Shown: positions 52,632 through 61,399, numbered from the stretch's first letter. The stretch is 64,000 nt of DNA from Inquilinus limosus (GCF_002195995.1 NZ_NHON01000001.1:197906-261905), one strand, 5' to 3'. Program-made: numbers and translations. Notes: generated by a model from the sequence alone, not told the origin.

Positions 52632-53162
52632 ATGAAGGTTCGCAAGTTCACTATCACCGACGCAGTGCCGGAACGTTCCCCGGGACAGGACGGGGACGTG
52701 TTTGTGGGCAATCTGGTCGACCAGCGCCATGCCTCCCCGATCACCATCGGCTAGGGGCGCTATCGGCCGAACCAGACACTCGAGGAGACAATGGCCGTCG
52801 ATGATGTGATGATCGTCCTCGAGGGGCGGCTGTCGGTGTCCGGAAACTCAGACAGCGTTACCGCAGGGCCGGGCGAAATCGTCCATATGCCCAAAGGCCA
52901 GAAGGTCACGATCCGGTCGCACGAGCAAGGCGCGGTCACCGCCTATGTCACCTATCCCCACTGGCAGGAGGCACGGGAGCAAGTCCTCCGGGGCGACGCC
53001 GCAGGCTCGACGTCCACGCGGATCATGCTCATTCGAGCGATTTCGGTGGACTCAATCCTGGCTTCGTGCCGGCCGCATCTTAGGCAGGATCTTGCCGCGC
53101 CGATAGGCTTCGATCTAAAGCATGTTGCGCTGGCGCGGCACAATTTTCGATCCGCCACTTAG
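52632..53162 (+). pseudogene. Small cupin (EutQ-like) gene interrupted by an in-frame amber codon
   Basis: From ATG 52632 (GGAG site upstream) the frame reads MKVRKFTITDAVPERSPGQD... ASPITIG then TAG at 52752-52754, and continues in the same frame GRYRPNQTLEETMAVDDVMIVLEGRLSVSG...AGPGEIVHMPKGQKVTI. The two halves make one EutQ-type cupin of about 117 residues; family members have tyrosine at the stop position, so a TAC/TAT to TAG change is the simplest cause. The frame also runs about 55 residues past the normal C-terminus, so the natural stop seems lost as well. An internal ATG at 52791 could give only a partial barrel. Confidence 0.75.
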
Positions 53163-54148
53163 GTTTGCGTGACTTCGGAGCATCGGCCAGAGCCACGTGA
53201 ATGACGACGCTGTGCCGCTGTCGGGACTTGAAGCTCCAGTCCCATGACATAGCAATGAAAGCCCTCAACTAGGGCTTCCATCAGAGACCGTGGCCGTTTG
53301 CGCCTGGCTGGGCCGGGGACAATGGCTGCGCCGTCGCTACGCCTCAACGCTTGAAAGCCCGCTTCGATCGACGGTTCGAAGGGGCGCACCACCAGACTCC
53401 GCCCCGCCTGCTCATAGGCAGCCATCGGATCGACCAATGCGATCCCGGCTCCAGCGGCAACCATCGAGCAGACCGCATGAGACGTGCGGGCCGTGAACGC
53501 TACGGTGCGAGGAATGCCGTCAAGGGCAACATCGACGAGAGCGGCAAACAACGATCCTGGCCGCAGCGATACGAAGGTTTCGTTCACGAGATCGCCGGGC
53601 CGGATGCAGTCTCGCTCGGCGAGCCTGTGACCGGTCGGAAGGACGGCGACCGCGGCGAGCGGTGTCGGATGGACGACGAAGCCCGATCGGCTGATCGTGG
53701 CGCCGGCATAGCCGAGATCGACCCCACCACCGGCGACCGCCTCGATCACCAGATCGGATGTCATCGATGCCAAGGACACCCGAACGCCGGGCCGGGTCTT
53801 CATGAAATCGACTAGAAACCGCGCCAGGAGACCGTCAGCGAGCGTCGGAATGGCGGCGATCCGCAGGGTGCCGAGGGTCGCGTGCTTCAGCCCGTCGGCA
53901 AACGCGGCAATACTACCGAGACCGACGAATGAGCGCTCTACCTCCTCGGCCAACGCCACCGCAGCCCGGGTCGGCTGGAGATGCGTGCCGCGTCGCTCGA
54001 ACAGGGTGAGGCCGGTCTCCGCCTCGAAATCCCGGATGAGACGCGTTACGGCCGGCTGCGACACGAACAGGAGTTCGGCCGCGGCGGTCATCGAACCCGC
54101 CAGCATCACGGCGCGAAACGCCTCGACTTGCCTTTGGGTGATGCGCAT
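53159..54148 (-). CDS. LysR family transcriptional regulator (likely controls the tct operon)
   Basis: 329 aa from ATG 54148: MRITQRQVEAFRAVMLAGSMTAAAELLFVSQPAVTRLIRDFEAETGLTLFERRGTHLQPT, a textbook LysR DNA-binding domain. The inducer-binding domain follows (LGTLRIAAIPTLADGLLARFLVDFMKTRPGVRVSLAS). The C-terminal 25 residues beyond ALVEGFHCY are arginine/glutamine-rich and longer than usual, and the gene overlaps the end of the cupin pseudogene by 4 nt, so its tail may be altered by local rearrangement. Divergent from tctB across an A+T-rich gap with a palindrome. Confidence 0.93.
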   Translation of the reverse strand: MRITQRQVEAFRAVMLAGSMTAAAELLFVSQPAVTRLIRDFEAETGLTLFERRGTHLQPTRAAVALAEEVERSFVGLGSIAAFADGLKHATLGTLRIAAIPTLADGLLARFLVDFMKTRPGVRVSLASMTSDLVIEAVAGGGVDLGYAGATISRSGFVVHPTPLAAVAVLPTGHRLAERDCIRPGDLVNETFVSLRPGSLFAALVDVALDGIPRTVAFTARTSHAVCSMVAAGAGIALVDPMAAYEQAGRSLVVRPFEPSIEAGFQALRRSDGAAIVPGPARRKRPRSLMEALVEGFHCYVMGLELQVPTAAQRRHSRGSGRCSEVTQT

Positions 54149-54216
54149 AGAACACCATAACATTGCCGCATAAGAGCATATATTTTTCATATTTGACTGT
54201 TAATAATAAAATTGTC

Positions 54217-54228
54217 CATTCATGAATG
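54217..54228. promoter_or_regulatory. Palindrome in the LysR-tct intergenic region
   Basis: CATTCATGAATG is a perfect 12-bp palindrome within an A+T-rich stretch (about 54150-54240) between the divergent LysR and tctB starts. It is a plausible LysR half-site region (it contains ATTCATGAAT), but no binding data exist. Confidence 0.45.
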
Positions 54229-54316
54229 TAAATTTGGTTGAGGCACTTGATCCGAGTGCCGATGGGCACCGGCGCATGCCGGCGGCCTCGCATCCTCCAA
54301 AAACGAGATCCAACCC

Positions 54317-54808
54317 ATGACCTCGCCTCTCGCGACTTCACGCTCTCTGACACTGTGCCTATCGAAGAATCTGTGGAGCGGCGCGCTCTTCGTCGCGGCC
54401 GGGCTGATCGGGCTCGTGCTGTCCCAGGGCTATGCCCTCGGCACCGCGTCGAAAATGGGTCCCGGCTACTTCCCGACCCTATTGTCGGGTGTCCTGACCG
54501 CCCTCGGCGCGGCGATCGCCGCCAAAGGCGTCGGCGCCCGGGGACGGGATCGTGAGGCGGTGACGATCGATCTCGCCGGTCTCTGCTGGATCGCCGGCAG
54601 CATCGTGGTGTTCGCGACGCTGTTTCAGCCTCTCGGGCTGATCGTCGCCTCGTTTCTGGCGACGCTGGTGGCAAGCCGGGCGGCCCGGGATGCCACCTGG
54701 CGCGGCGCCATTGTCGAGGCCGCCCTGCTCTCTGCCGTCGCCTGGCTCCTGTTCATCGAGGTGCTGCACCTGCCGTTCGAAGCATGGCCGCCCGTCCTGG
54801 CGCACTGA
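54317..54808 (+). CDS. tctB: Tripartite tricarboxylate transporter small membrane subunit TctB
   Basis: 163 aa with four predicted transmembrane helices. The TctB landmarks are LSKNLWSGALFVAAGLIGLVLSQGYALGTASKMGPGYFPTLLSGVLTALGAAIA, the MGPGYFP motif being diagnostic, and a later pair of helices (IAGSIVVFATLFQPLGLIVASFLATLVASRAA). Forms the membrane unit with TctA, 15 nt downstream. First gene of a seven-gene operon divergent from a LysR gene. Confidence 0.94.
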   Translation: MTSPLATSRSLTLCLSKNLWSGALFVAAGLIGLVLSQGYALGTASKMGPGYFPTLLSGVLTALGAAIAAKGVGARGRDREAVTIDLAGLCWIAGSIVVFATLFQPLGLIVASFLATLVASRAARDATWRGAIVEAALLSAVAWLLFIEVLHLPFEAWPPVLAH

Positions 54809-54823
54809 AACGGAAGCGCCCCC

Positions 54824-56332
54824 GTGGATCTTCTCGCGCATCTCTCCATCGGTCTCACGACGGCTCTGACGGTGGCGAATCTGTCCTACGCGTTCCTCGG
54901 CGTGCTGATCGGCACGCTGATCGGCGTGCTGCCAGGCCTCGGCCCCGTCGCGACGATAGCGATGCTGCTGCCGGCGACCTACGCCCTGGAGCCAGAGTCC
55001 GCCATCATCATGCTCGCGGGCATCTACTATGGAGCCCAATACGGCGGCTCGACCACGGCGATCCTGGTCAATCTCCCCGGCGAGTCCTCGTCGATCGTCA
55101 CCTGCCTCGACGGCTATGCCATGGCGCGGCGCGGACGGGCGGGCGCAGCGCTGGCCATCGCGGCCATCGGTTCGTTCTTCGCCGGCACGGTGGCGACCCT
55201 GCTCATCGCCGCCTTCGCCGCGCCGCTGTCCAGGATCGCCCTCAGCTTCGGCCCGGCGGAATACTTCTCGCTCATGGTGCTCGGGTTGATCGGTGCTGTG
55301 GTCCTTGCCCATGGCTCGCTCCTCAAGGCCATCGCCGTCGTGGCCCTGGGATTGCTGCTCGGCATGATCGGGCCGGATCTCGAATACGGCATCACCCGCT
55401 TCGGCTTCGGCGTGCCCGAGCTGGCAGACGGCCTCGGCTTCATCGGCCTGTCCATGGGCCTGTTCGCCTTCCGCGAGATCGTCGCCAACCTCGAGGGCGG
55501 CACCGACCGCGAGGTCTTCACCCGCAAGATGGACGGGCTGTGGCTGACCCGGAGCGAGGCCCGCCAGGCAGCGCCCGCGGTGCTGCGTGGTACCGCGATT
55601 GGTGCGGTGCTCGGCGTTCTGCCCGGCGGCGGGGCGCTTTTGTCCTCCTTCGCCTCCTATACCCTGGAGAAAAGGATCGCACGCGATCCCTCCCGCTTCG
55701 GCGAAGGCGCGATCGAGGGCGTGGCCGGGCCGGAATCGGCCAACAACGCCGGAGCGCAGACCTCGTTCGTGCCGATGCTGACGCTCGGCATTCCCACCAA
55801 TCCGACGATGGCGATGATGATCGGCGCCCTCGCGCTGCACAACATCCAGCCGGGACCGCGCTCGATGACGGCGAACCCCGAGCTGTTTTGGGGTCTGATC
55901 GCCTCGATGTGGATCGGCAACCTGCTGCTCGTGATCCTCAATCTTCCGCTGGTCGGCATCTGGGTTCGGCTCCTGTCGGTGCCGTACCGGATGCTCTATC
56001 CAGCCATCATCCTGTTCTGCCTGATCGGCGTCTATACGGTGGCCGGCTCCGCCTTCGACGTCTGGATGCTCGTTCCTTTCGCGCTGTTCGGCGTCCTCCT
56101 CCACAAGCTCGGCTGCGAGCCGGCCCCGCTGCTCCTCGGCTTCACCCTCGGTCCGACGATGGAGGAGAACCTTCGCCGCGCGCTGCTGCTGTCGCGCGGC
56201 GACCCGAGCGTGCTGGTGACACGCCCAATCTCGGCGCTCCTGCTGGCCGTCACGGCCGCGCTCGTGGTCGTGGTCGCCGTGCCGGCGATCCGCCGGACCC
56301 GCGCCCAGGTGTTCAACGAGGCCGATGCCTGA
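54824..56332 (+). CDS. tctA: Tripartite tricarboxylate transporter large membrane subunit TctA
   Basis: 502 aa, about twelve helices, GTG start with GGAAG upstream. Conserved repeats: GTLIGVLPGLGPVATIAMLLPATYALEP with GIYYGAQYGGSTTAILVNLPGESSS in the first half, and GVLPGGGALLSSFASYTLEK plus FVPMLTLGIPTNPTMAMMIGAL in the second. It transports a carboxylate delivered by the TctC protein, driven by ion gradient. An open frame in another phase spans from 54784 to 57219 and is a shadow here. Confidence 0.95.
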   Translation: MDLLAHLSIGLTTALTVANLSYAFLGVLIGTLIGVLPGLGPVATIAMLLPATYALEPESAIIMLAGIYYGAQYGGSTTAILVNLPGESSSIVTCLDGYAMARRGRAGAALAIAAIGSFFAGTVATLLIAAFAAPLSRIALSFGPAEYFSLMVLGLIGAVVLAHGSLLKAIAVVALGLLLGMIGPDLEYGITRFGFGVPELADGLGFIGLSMGLFAFREIVANLEGGTDREVFTRKMDGLWLTRSEARQAAPAVLRGTAIGAVLGVLPGGGALLSSFASYTLEKRIARDPSRFGEGAIEGVAGPESANNAGAQTSFVPMLTLGIPTNPTMAMMIGALALHNIQPGPRSMTANPELFWGLIASMWIGNLLLVILNLPLVGIWVRLLSVPYRMLYPAIILFCLIGVYTVAGSAFDVWMLVPFALFGVLLHKLGCEPAPLLLGFTLGPTMEENLRRALLLSRGDPSVLVTRPISALLLAVTAALVVVVAVPAIRRTRAQVFNEADA

Positions 56333-56379
56333 AGCGCCGCCAACCTTCCCCAAAGCCGCTCGATCCCGGAGAATCCGCG

Positions 56380-57219
56380 ATGTCCACCGTCCCGGCGCCA
56401 ACCCACGCCCTTGAACAGCCGGAGCTGCCGTTCGAGGCCGCACCGCTGTCGCCCTACACCGGAACCCGCATTGCCGAAATCGGCAACTTGCGCAGCATCG
56501 ACGATGCGGCCTTCGCGGCGATCGCCCGCATCCTCTATGAGCGCGGCGTGGTGGTGATCCCCGGACAGGGCCTCGACGCCGTCGAGCTCGAGACGTTCGG
56601 CCGGCGCTTCGGCGAGCTCTGGATCGGTCCGCTGCAGAGGCCGGTGCCGGGGGCGACCTTCGCGATCCCGATCTCCAACAAGGGCAAGTCGAAGGCCATT
56701 TCCGAGCGCTGGCACTCCGACAGCCCCTTCGTCCCCGCCCCGGCCAAGATCACCATCCTGTCGGCCCAAGAGGTGCCGCCCGTCGGCGGCGACACCATGT
56801 GGTGCAACCAGTACGCCGTCTATGACGCCCTCCCGGAGGGGTACAAGTCCACCCTCGCCCATTTGAAGGCGGTTCATTATGGCCGCGCCCAGGACATCGT
56901 CCTCAACGGGATCGACCGCGACCTGCCGGGCTGGGCCCATCCGGTGATCCGTACCCATCCGGAGACCGGCAGGAAGCTGCTGTTCGTCAGCGCGCACGCC
57001 GAGCATTTCGAGAATGTAAGCCGCGAGGACAGCCGGCCGCTGCTGTCGTACCTGCAGTCGCTTCTTGGCAGGCCCGAATTCAGCTACCGCCATCGCTGGA
57101 CCAAAGGCGACCTGGTGATCTGGGACAACCGGGCCACCACACACTACGCGATCCACGACTACGGCGACTATCCGCGCCTGCTCTATCGCGTGACCGTCCA
57201 AGGCGAAGTCCCTGCCTGA
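56380..57219 (+). CDS. TauD/TfdA family 2-oxoglutarate-dependent dioxygenase
   Basis: 279 aa. The Fe(II) facial triad is His112, Asp114 (ERWHSDSPF) and His255 (DNRATTHYAIHDY), with Arg270 for 2-oxoglutarate, the same spacing as E. coli TauD. TRIAEIGNLRSIDDAAFAAIARILYERGVVVIPGQ is the family N-terminus. Enzymes of this group hydroxylate carbon next to sulfonate, carboxylate or aryloxy groups, often releasing sulfite. Placed inside a Tct operon, its substrate is likely the imported compound. ATG has GGAGA upstream. Not specifically taurine: the transporter type argues for a carboxylated substrate. Confidence 0.93.
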   Translation: MSTVPAPTHALEQPELPFEAAPLSPYTGTRIAEIGNLRSIDDAAFAAIARILYERGVVVIPGQGLDAVELETFGRRFGELWIGPLQRPVPGATFAIPISNKGKSKAISERWHSDSPFVPAPAKITILSAQEVPPVGGDTMWCNQYAVYDALPEGYKSTLAHLKAVHYGRAQDIVLNGIDRDLPGWAHPVIRTHPETGRKLLFVSAHAEHFENVSREDSRPLLSYLQSLLGRPEFSYRHRWTKGDLVIWDNRATTHYAIHDYGDYPRLLYRVTVQGEVPA

Positions 57220-57255
57220 TCTCCGTCCGCCATCCCTTGAACGGAAGCCAAGACC

Positions 57256-58278
57256 ATGTCGATACCGCAGATGCACCTTCCGGCGATGTTCGCCCTGAGA
57301 GCGGCCGTGCAGCGCACATTGCTGGCCGTCGTCGTTCCCGCTACGCTGGCTTTCTGGACCGTTCCGGCAATCGCCGAGGACAGCTATCCCAATCGCCCCA
57401 TCCACCTCGTCGTGCCATTCGCGGGCGGCGTGACCGACAAGGTGTCCCGGGTGTTCGGCGAGCGGCTCGAGGCGATCCTGAAGCAGCCGATCGTCGTAGA
57501 GACCAAGGCCGGAGGCAGCGGGGTCGTCGGCACGCGCTGGGCCGCCCAGCAGCCGGCGGACGGATACACCCTGCTCGTCGGCTCCGACGGGCTGTCGCTC
57601 AACGCGGCGCTCGCCTCCGACGACACGTTCGATCCGGCGCGGGACCTCACGCCGATCGCCCCGATCGTGTCCTTCCCCTTCCTTCTGGTGACCAGCGTCA
57701 ACAAGCCCTATCGCGATTTGCGCGATCTGGTGACAACGGCGAAAGCCGCTCCCGGCAGGCTGAACTACGCCACCAACGGCGTTTCCACCGGCTCATCCCT
57801 GATGGGCGAGGCGCTGAAGAGCGAAACCGGCACCGATATCGTGCCGATCCCCTACAAGGGTGGATCCGAACAGGCGTTGGCGTTGATCTCGGGCGATGTC
57901 GACTACGCGTTCCTGACGACCGCCTTCGTGCAGCCCTATATCCGTGACGGCGCCCTGAAGCCGCTGGCCATTGCGACCCATGAGCGGTCGGCGGCATTCA
58001 CGGATGTGCCGACGGTGTCGGAGCTCGGGTATACGACGCTCGGCAAGGGCTTCACCTGGTTCGCCCTGTTCGCCCCGAAGGGTCTCCCCGATGCCATCCG
58101 GGCCAGGCTCGAAGCGGCGTCGGGCCAGATCCTCGCGGATCCCTCCTTCCGGAAAACCCTGGCCGAGTGGGACGGCAGCCCGATCGGCACGACGTCCCAA
58201 GACCTTGCCGAGCTGCTGCGGTCGCAGACCGACCTCTACGTCAAGCAGCTCGCCGAGTTGCCGGCCAAGCAGAACTGA
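57256..58278 (+). CDS. tctC: Tripartite tricarboxylate transporter substrate-binding protein TctC (Bug family)
   Basis: 340 aa with a long signal region (RTLLAVVVPATLAFWTVPAIAE). Mature start SYPNRPIHLVVPFAGGVTDKVSRVFGERL is the Bug-family signature; VVETKAGGSGVVGTRWAAQQPADGYTLLVGSDG and PYKGGSEQALALISGDVDYAFL follow. These periplasmic proteins capture a carboxylate (two water-bridged carbonyl contacts) and hand it to TctAB. Being encoded after tauD rather than before tctB is an unusual order. GGAAG-like site upstream of ATG 57256. Confidence 0.94.
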   Translation: MSIPQMHLPAMFALRAAVQRTLLAVVVPATLAFWTVPAIAEDSYPNRPIHLVVPFAGGVTDKVSRVFGERLEAILKQPIVVETKAGGSGVVGTRWAAQQPADGYTLLVGSDGLSLNAALASDDTFDPARDLTPIAPIVSFPFLLVTSVNKPYRDLRDLVTTAKAAPGRLNYATNGVSTGSSLMGEALKSETGTDIVPIPYKGGSEQALALISGDVDYAFLTTAFVQPYIRDGALKPLAIATHERSAAFTDVPTVSELGYTTLGKGFTWFALFAPKGLPDAIRARLEAASGQILADPSFRKTLAEWDGSPIGTTSQDLAELLRSQTDLYVKQLAELPAKQN

Positions 58279-58320
58279 GCACACTCCACTTCCCCTGCAA
58301 TCCAACACGCAAGGACTGCC

Positions 58321-59229
58321 ATGTCCGGACAACATGCGGATTTCGATCGCTTTCTGGTGAGCACACCATGGCTCGCCGCCCATCTGGACGAGCCGGACCT
58401 CCTCGTCTTCGACGTCACTTCCGGCGTGGCCTCCGTTCGCGAGCCGGACGGGCCTCTGGTGCCGGCCCGCGACGCGTATGAAGCCGGGCACATCCCGGGC
58501 GCCCGCCATCTCGACCTCAAGGCGGATTTCTCGGATCCCGACAGCCCGTTCGACTTCATGATGCCGTCGCTCGACCGATTTGCCGCTGCCCTCGGTGCAT
58601 CCGGCATCGGCAACGACAGCCGGGTCGTGCTGTACTCCATCGGAAGCTACGGCTTTGCGGCACGGTTGTGGTGGATGCTGCGCCACGTCGGCTTCGACAG
58701 GGCCGCGATCCTCGACGGCGGACGCAGACGCTGGGTGGCCGAAGGACGGACCCTCGAGAGTGGAAGCGCAGCCCCGTTCGCGCCCGCCCGCTTCGAGATC
58801 CAGACGGTGCGGCATGGCTTTGTCGGCCGCGATGACGTGCTGGCGGCCTTATCCGATTCCACCGTCAGGGTCGTCAACGCTCTGTCGCCGGCCGCTCACT
58901 CTGGAGAGGCGGAATCCAGGCACGGCCGACGCGGCCACATCACCGGGAGCGTGAACGTGCCCCAAGGCGATCTGGTCGATCCTGCGACAAACCGCTTCCG
59001 CGCACCGCCCGAGATCGAGGCTCGCTTCGCCTCGGCGGGCATCGGGCCGGGCGAACGGGCCATCACCTATTGCGGCGCAGGCATCGCTGCCGCGGTGGAC
59101 GCCTTTGCGCTCGCCCGCATCGGCCACGACGACGTCGCGGTCTACGACGCCTCGCTGGCCGAATGGGCGCGAGATCCTGCGCTTCCGATGTCGGCTCCGG
59201 CGCTTCCGGCATCGGATGGGACGGCATGA
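58321..59229 (+). CDS. Rhodanese-type sulfurtransferase (SseA-like)
   Basis: 302 aa, two rhodanese domains. The N-terminal inactive domain has SGVASVREPDGPLVPARDAYEAGHIPGARHLDLKADFSDPDSP. The C-terminal active domain carries the catalytic Cys251 in ITYCGAGIAAAVDAFAL; thiosulfate sulfurtransferases usually have CRKGVT and 3-mercaptopyruvate sulfurtransferases CGSGVTA, so CGAGIA is of the latter kind. It would transfer sulfane sulfur from 3-mercaptopyruvate or a related donor. Overlaps the FMN oxidase gene as ATGA, so the two are coupled. Confidence 0.92.
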   Translation: MSGQHADFDRFLVSTPWLAAHLDEPDLLVFDVTSGVASVREPDGPLVPARDAYEAGHIPGARHLDLKADFSDPDSPFDFMMPSLDRFAAALGASGIGNDSRVVLYSIGSYGFAARLWWMLRHVGFDRAAILDGGRRRWVAEGRTLESGSAAPFAPARFEIQTVRHGFVGRDDVLAALSDSTVRVVNALSPAAHSGEAESRHGRRGHITGSVNVPQGDLVDPATNRFRAPPEIEARFASAGIGPGERAITYCGAGIAAAVDAFALARIGHDDVAVYDASLAEWARDPALPMSAPALPASDGTA

Positions 59230-60371
59230 GACGACGCTTTCCATCGCCGACGGGCTCGGCGGAGACCTTTGTCACCTCCACCGAGATCATTGCGGCCGCC
59301 CGGCGGCGTCTGGCCGACGATGTCTGGGCCTATCTCGTCGGCGGGGCGGAGACGGAGACCACTCTCGCCCGCGACCGCGACGCGTTCGATCGAATTGCTC
59401 TGCGTCAACGGGTGCTGACGGGCATCGAGACGACCGACGTCGCAGCGGACGCGTTCGGACGGAGGAGCCGGCTTCCCGTAATCCTGTCGAGCATCGGCTC
59501 GCTCGACCAATTGCACCCCGACGGAATCGAGGGCGCGGCGAAGGCCGCAGAGGCCTTCGGCGTGCCGATCGCCGTCTCCTCGGTGCTGAAAGACGGATTG
59601 GTGCGGGGAGCGCGGGCCGCACCGTCCGGCATCCGCTGGTTCCAGCTTTACATCGACGGTGACGCTACGTGGGCAACGGCCGCGGCCGACCGTGCCGAGG
59701 CCGCCGGCTATCAGGCACTCGTCGTCACGGTCGACCTGCCGGTCATGGGCTTGCGCGAGCGGCCGCCCTCTCCCGACCTCCCGCGTTTCGAACGTCCGGA
59801 CGGGCGCCATCGCGCCCGGCTTTCGTGGGACGATCTCGGAGCCCTCGTTCGGCGCACGCCGCTTCCGGTGGTGATCAAGGGCATCACGGCCGCGGAAGAC
59901 GCTGCCCGCGCCTGCGAGATCGGCGCCGCAGGAATCTGGGTGTCCACCCATGGCGGACGGCAGCTTGACCAAGGCCTCGGGGCGCTGGACTGCCTGCCGG
60001 AGGTATCGGCGTCAGTCGACGGCAGGGCCCGGATCATCCTCGACGGCGGTGTTCGCCGGGGCACCGACGTCATCAAGGCGATCGCACTCGGGGCCGATCT
60101 CGTCGCCATCGGCCGCCTCTACGGCTTCGGCCTCGCCGCCGCCGGACAATTCGGTGTCGAGAGAATCCTCACGCTCCTCGAGGAAGAGATCCGTACAACC
60201 CTCGTCCTGCTCGGTGTCGGATGTCTGGCCGCCCTCGGCCCTCATATGCTGCGCGCCGCCCACCCGGCATATCCGGCACAGGATCCGTTGCACCGCGCCT
60301 TTCCCCATCTTGCTGTGCTCCTTGAGCAGGCATCGGCCACAGCCGCGGAGTCCGGGGCCATCACCCGATGA
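59226..60371 (+). CDS. FMN-dependent alpha-hydroxy-acid oxidase/dehydrogenase (LldD-like)
   Basis: 381 aa. TIM-barrel flavoenzyme: RRRLADDVWAYLVGGAETETTLARDRDAFDRIALRQRVL opening, QLYIDGDATWATAAADRAEAAGYQALVVTVDLPVMGLRE, and the active-site loop STHGGRQLDQ with catalytic His242 and Arg245 (usually SNHGGRQLD), then IILDGGVRRGTDVIKAIALGADLVAIGRLYGFGLA. It oxidises an L-2-hydroxy acid to the 2-oxo acid. Coupled by a 4-nt overlap to the sulfurtransferase, which may use such a 2-oxo acid. Membrane-binding segment of LldD appears short. Confidence 0.93.
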   Translation: MRRRFPSPTGSAETFVTSTEIIAAARRRLADDVWAYLVGGAETETTLARDRDAFDRIALRQRVLTGIETTDVAADAFGRRSRLPVILSSIGSLDQLHPDGIEGAAKAAEAFGVPIAVSSVLKDGLVRGARAAPSGIRWFQLYIDGDATWATAAADRAEAAGYQALVVTVDLPVMGLRERPPSPDLPRFERPDGRHRARLSWDDLGALVRRTPLPVVIKGITAAEDAARACEIGAAGIWVSTHGGRQLDQGLGALDCLPEVSASVDGRARIILDGGVRRGTDVIKAIALGADLVAIGRLYGFGLAAAGQFGVERILTLLEEEIRTTLVLLGVGCLAALGPHMLRAAHPAYPAQDPLHRAFPHLAVLLEQASATAAESGAITR

Positions 60372-60381
60372 GGGCAGCCTC

Positions 60382-61356
60382 ATGAGGCTCGCGGTGTTCG
60401 GGGCCGGCGCAGTCGGCTGCCATATCGCCGCGCGGCTTGCCCGCGCGGGCATCGATCCCGTGCTTGTCGGACGCCCGCCGACGGTGGCGGCCATCCGCAC
60501 GGGGGGCCTTCGGCTCGTCTCGGATGCCGAGGATTTCACCGTTCCGGTCTCTGCCGAAGACGACACGTGCCGCCTCGGTACCCAAGACGCCGTGATCGTG
60601 GCGCTCAAGGCTCACACGCTTGGTGCGGCGCTCGACGATCTCGTCCCGCTCGTCGGTCCGGACACCGTCGTCACGTTCGCCGTCAACGGCATTCCCTGGT
60701 GGTACGGCGAAAGCTTGGCCATGCCGGTCGCCGCGCTGGCACGGCTCGACCCAGGCGGCCGGCTGAAGCGTAAGATCGGCGCGGCACGCACCGTCGGCTG
60801 CGTGGTTCATTCGGCGAATGCGATCATAGCGCCGGGGGTGGTGCGCAACGTCTCGAGCCGCAACCGCTTCCTGCTTGGCGCCGCCGCGGGCTCGCCCCAC
60901 CCCCGGCAGGCGGAGCTCGCCGCCATACTGGCCGCGGGTCTCGACGAGGTGGGGATCACCGACAACATCCGCGCTGCGGTCTGGGAAAAGCTGCTGCACA
61001 ATCTCGCCGCGTCATCGATCGGCTGCCTGACCTTGAGCCGGGCCGACCAGATCGCCTCCAACCCCGGCCTCGCCGTTCTCTATCGGCAGGTTCTGGCGGA
61101 AGCGCGCGCCATCGCGGCCGCCCTCGGGATCACGCTCCCAGACGACGCCTCGGAACGGCTCGCCCACATGGCGGGACTGCCCCATCGCTCCTCGATGCAG
61201 CAGGATCTCATCGCGGGACGGCCGCTCGAACTGGATGCCCAGATCCTGGTGGTGCGGGATCTTGCCCGCGCGCTGTCCTGCCCTGCGCCGGTGCTCGAAA
61301 TCCTATCGATCCTGCTGGAGGCACGCACTCGCAGTTCACAAGGGAGCTCGACGTGA
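60382..61356 (+). CDS. Ketopantoate reductase family protein (PanE/ApbA-like)
   Basis: 324 aa, GAGGG seven bases before ATG 60382. N-terminal NADP domain MRLAVFGAGAVGCHIAARLARAGIDPVLVGR (GxGxxG), then VIVALKAHTLGAALDDLVPLVGPDTVVTFAVNGIPWWYGE and the ApbA_C helical domain with the catalytic lysine region VWEKLLHNLAASSIGCLT. PanE-like paralogues in catabolic operons reduce 2-oxo acids other than ketopantoate. Ten nt after the hydroxy-acid oxidase gene; it would run the opposite reaction or act on a later keto intermediate. Last gene of the operon. Confidence 0.92.
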   Translation: MRLAVFGAGAVGCHIAARLARAGIDPVLVGRPPTVAAIRTGGLRLVSDAEDFTVPVSAEDDTCRLGTQDAVIVALKAHTLGAALDDLVPLVGPDTVVTFAVNGIPWWYGESLAMPVAALARLDPGGRLKRKIGAARTVGCVVHSANAIIAPGVVRNVSSRNRFLLGAAAGSPHPRQAELAAILAAGLDEVGITDNIRAAVWEKLLHNLAASSIGCLTLSRADQIASNPGLAVLYRQVLAEARAIAAALGITLPDDASERLAHMAGLPHRSSMQQDLIAGRPLELDAQILVVRDLARALSCPAPVLEILSILLEARTRSSQGSST

Positions 61357-61399
61357 TGCTGATGGCCAAGCAAGGCCAGTCGGATGGTCGCGGCGCGTG

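Noticed and set aside
54479-56443. A 654-codon open frame on the minus strand
   Set aside because: Antisense to tctB and tctA; low-complexity Arg/Gln/Glu/Gly composition and no domain.
54784-57219. A possible giant fusion of unknown protein with TauD
   Set aside because: The upstream 530 codons are the tctA gene read in the wrong phase; only the part from 56380 is a real protein.
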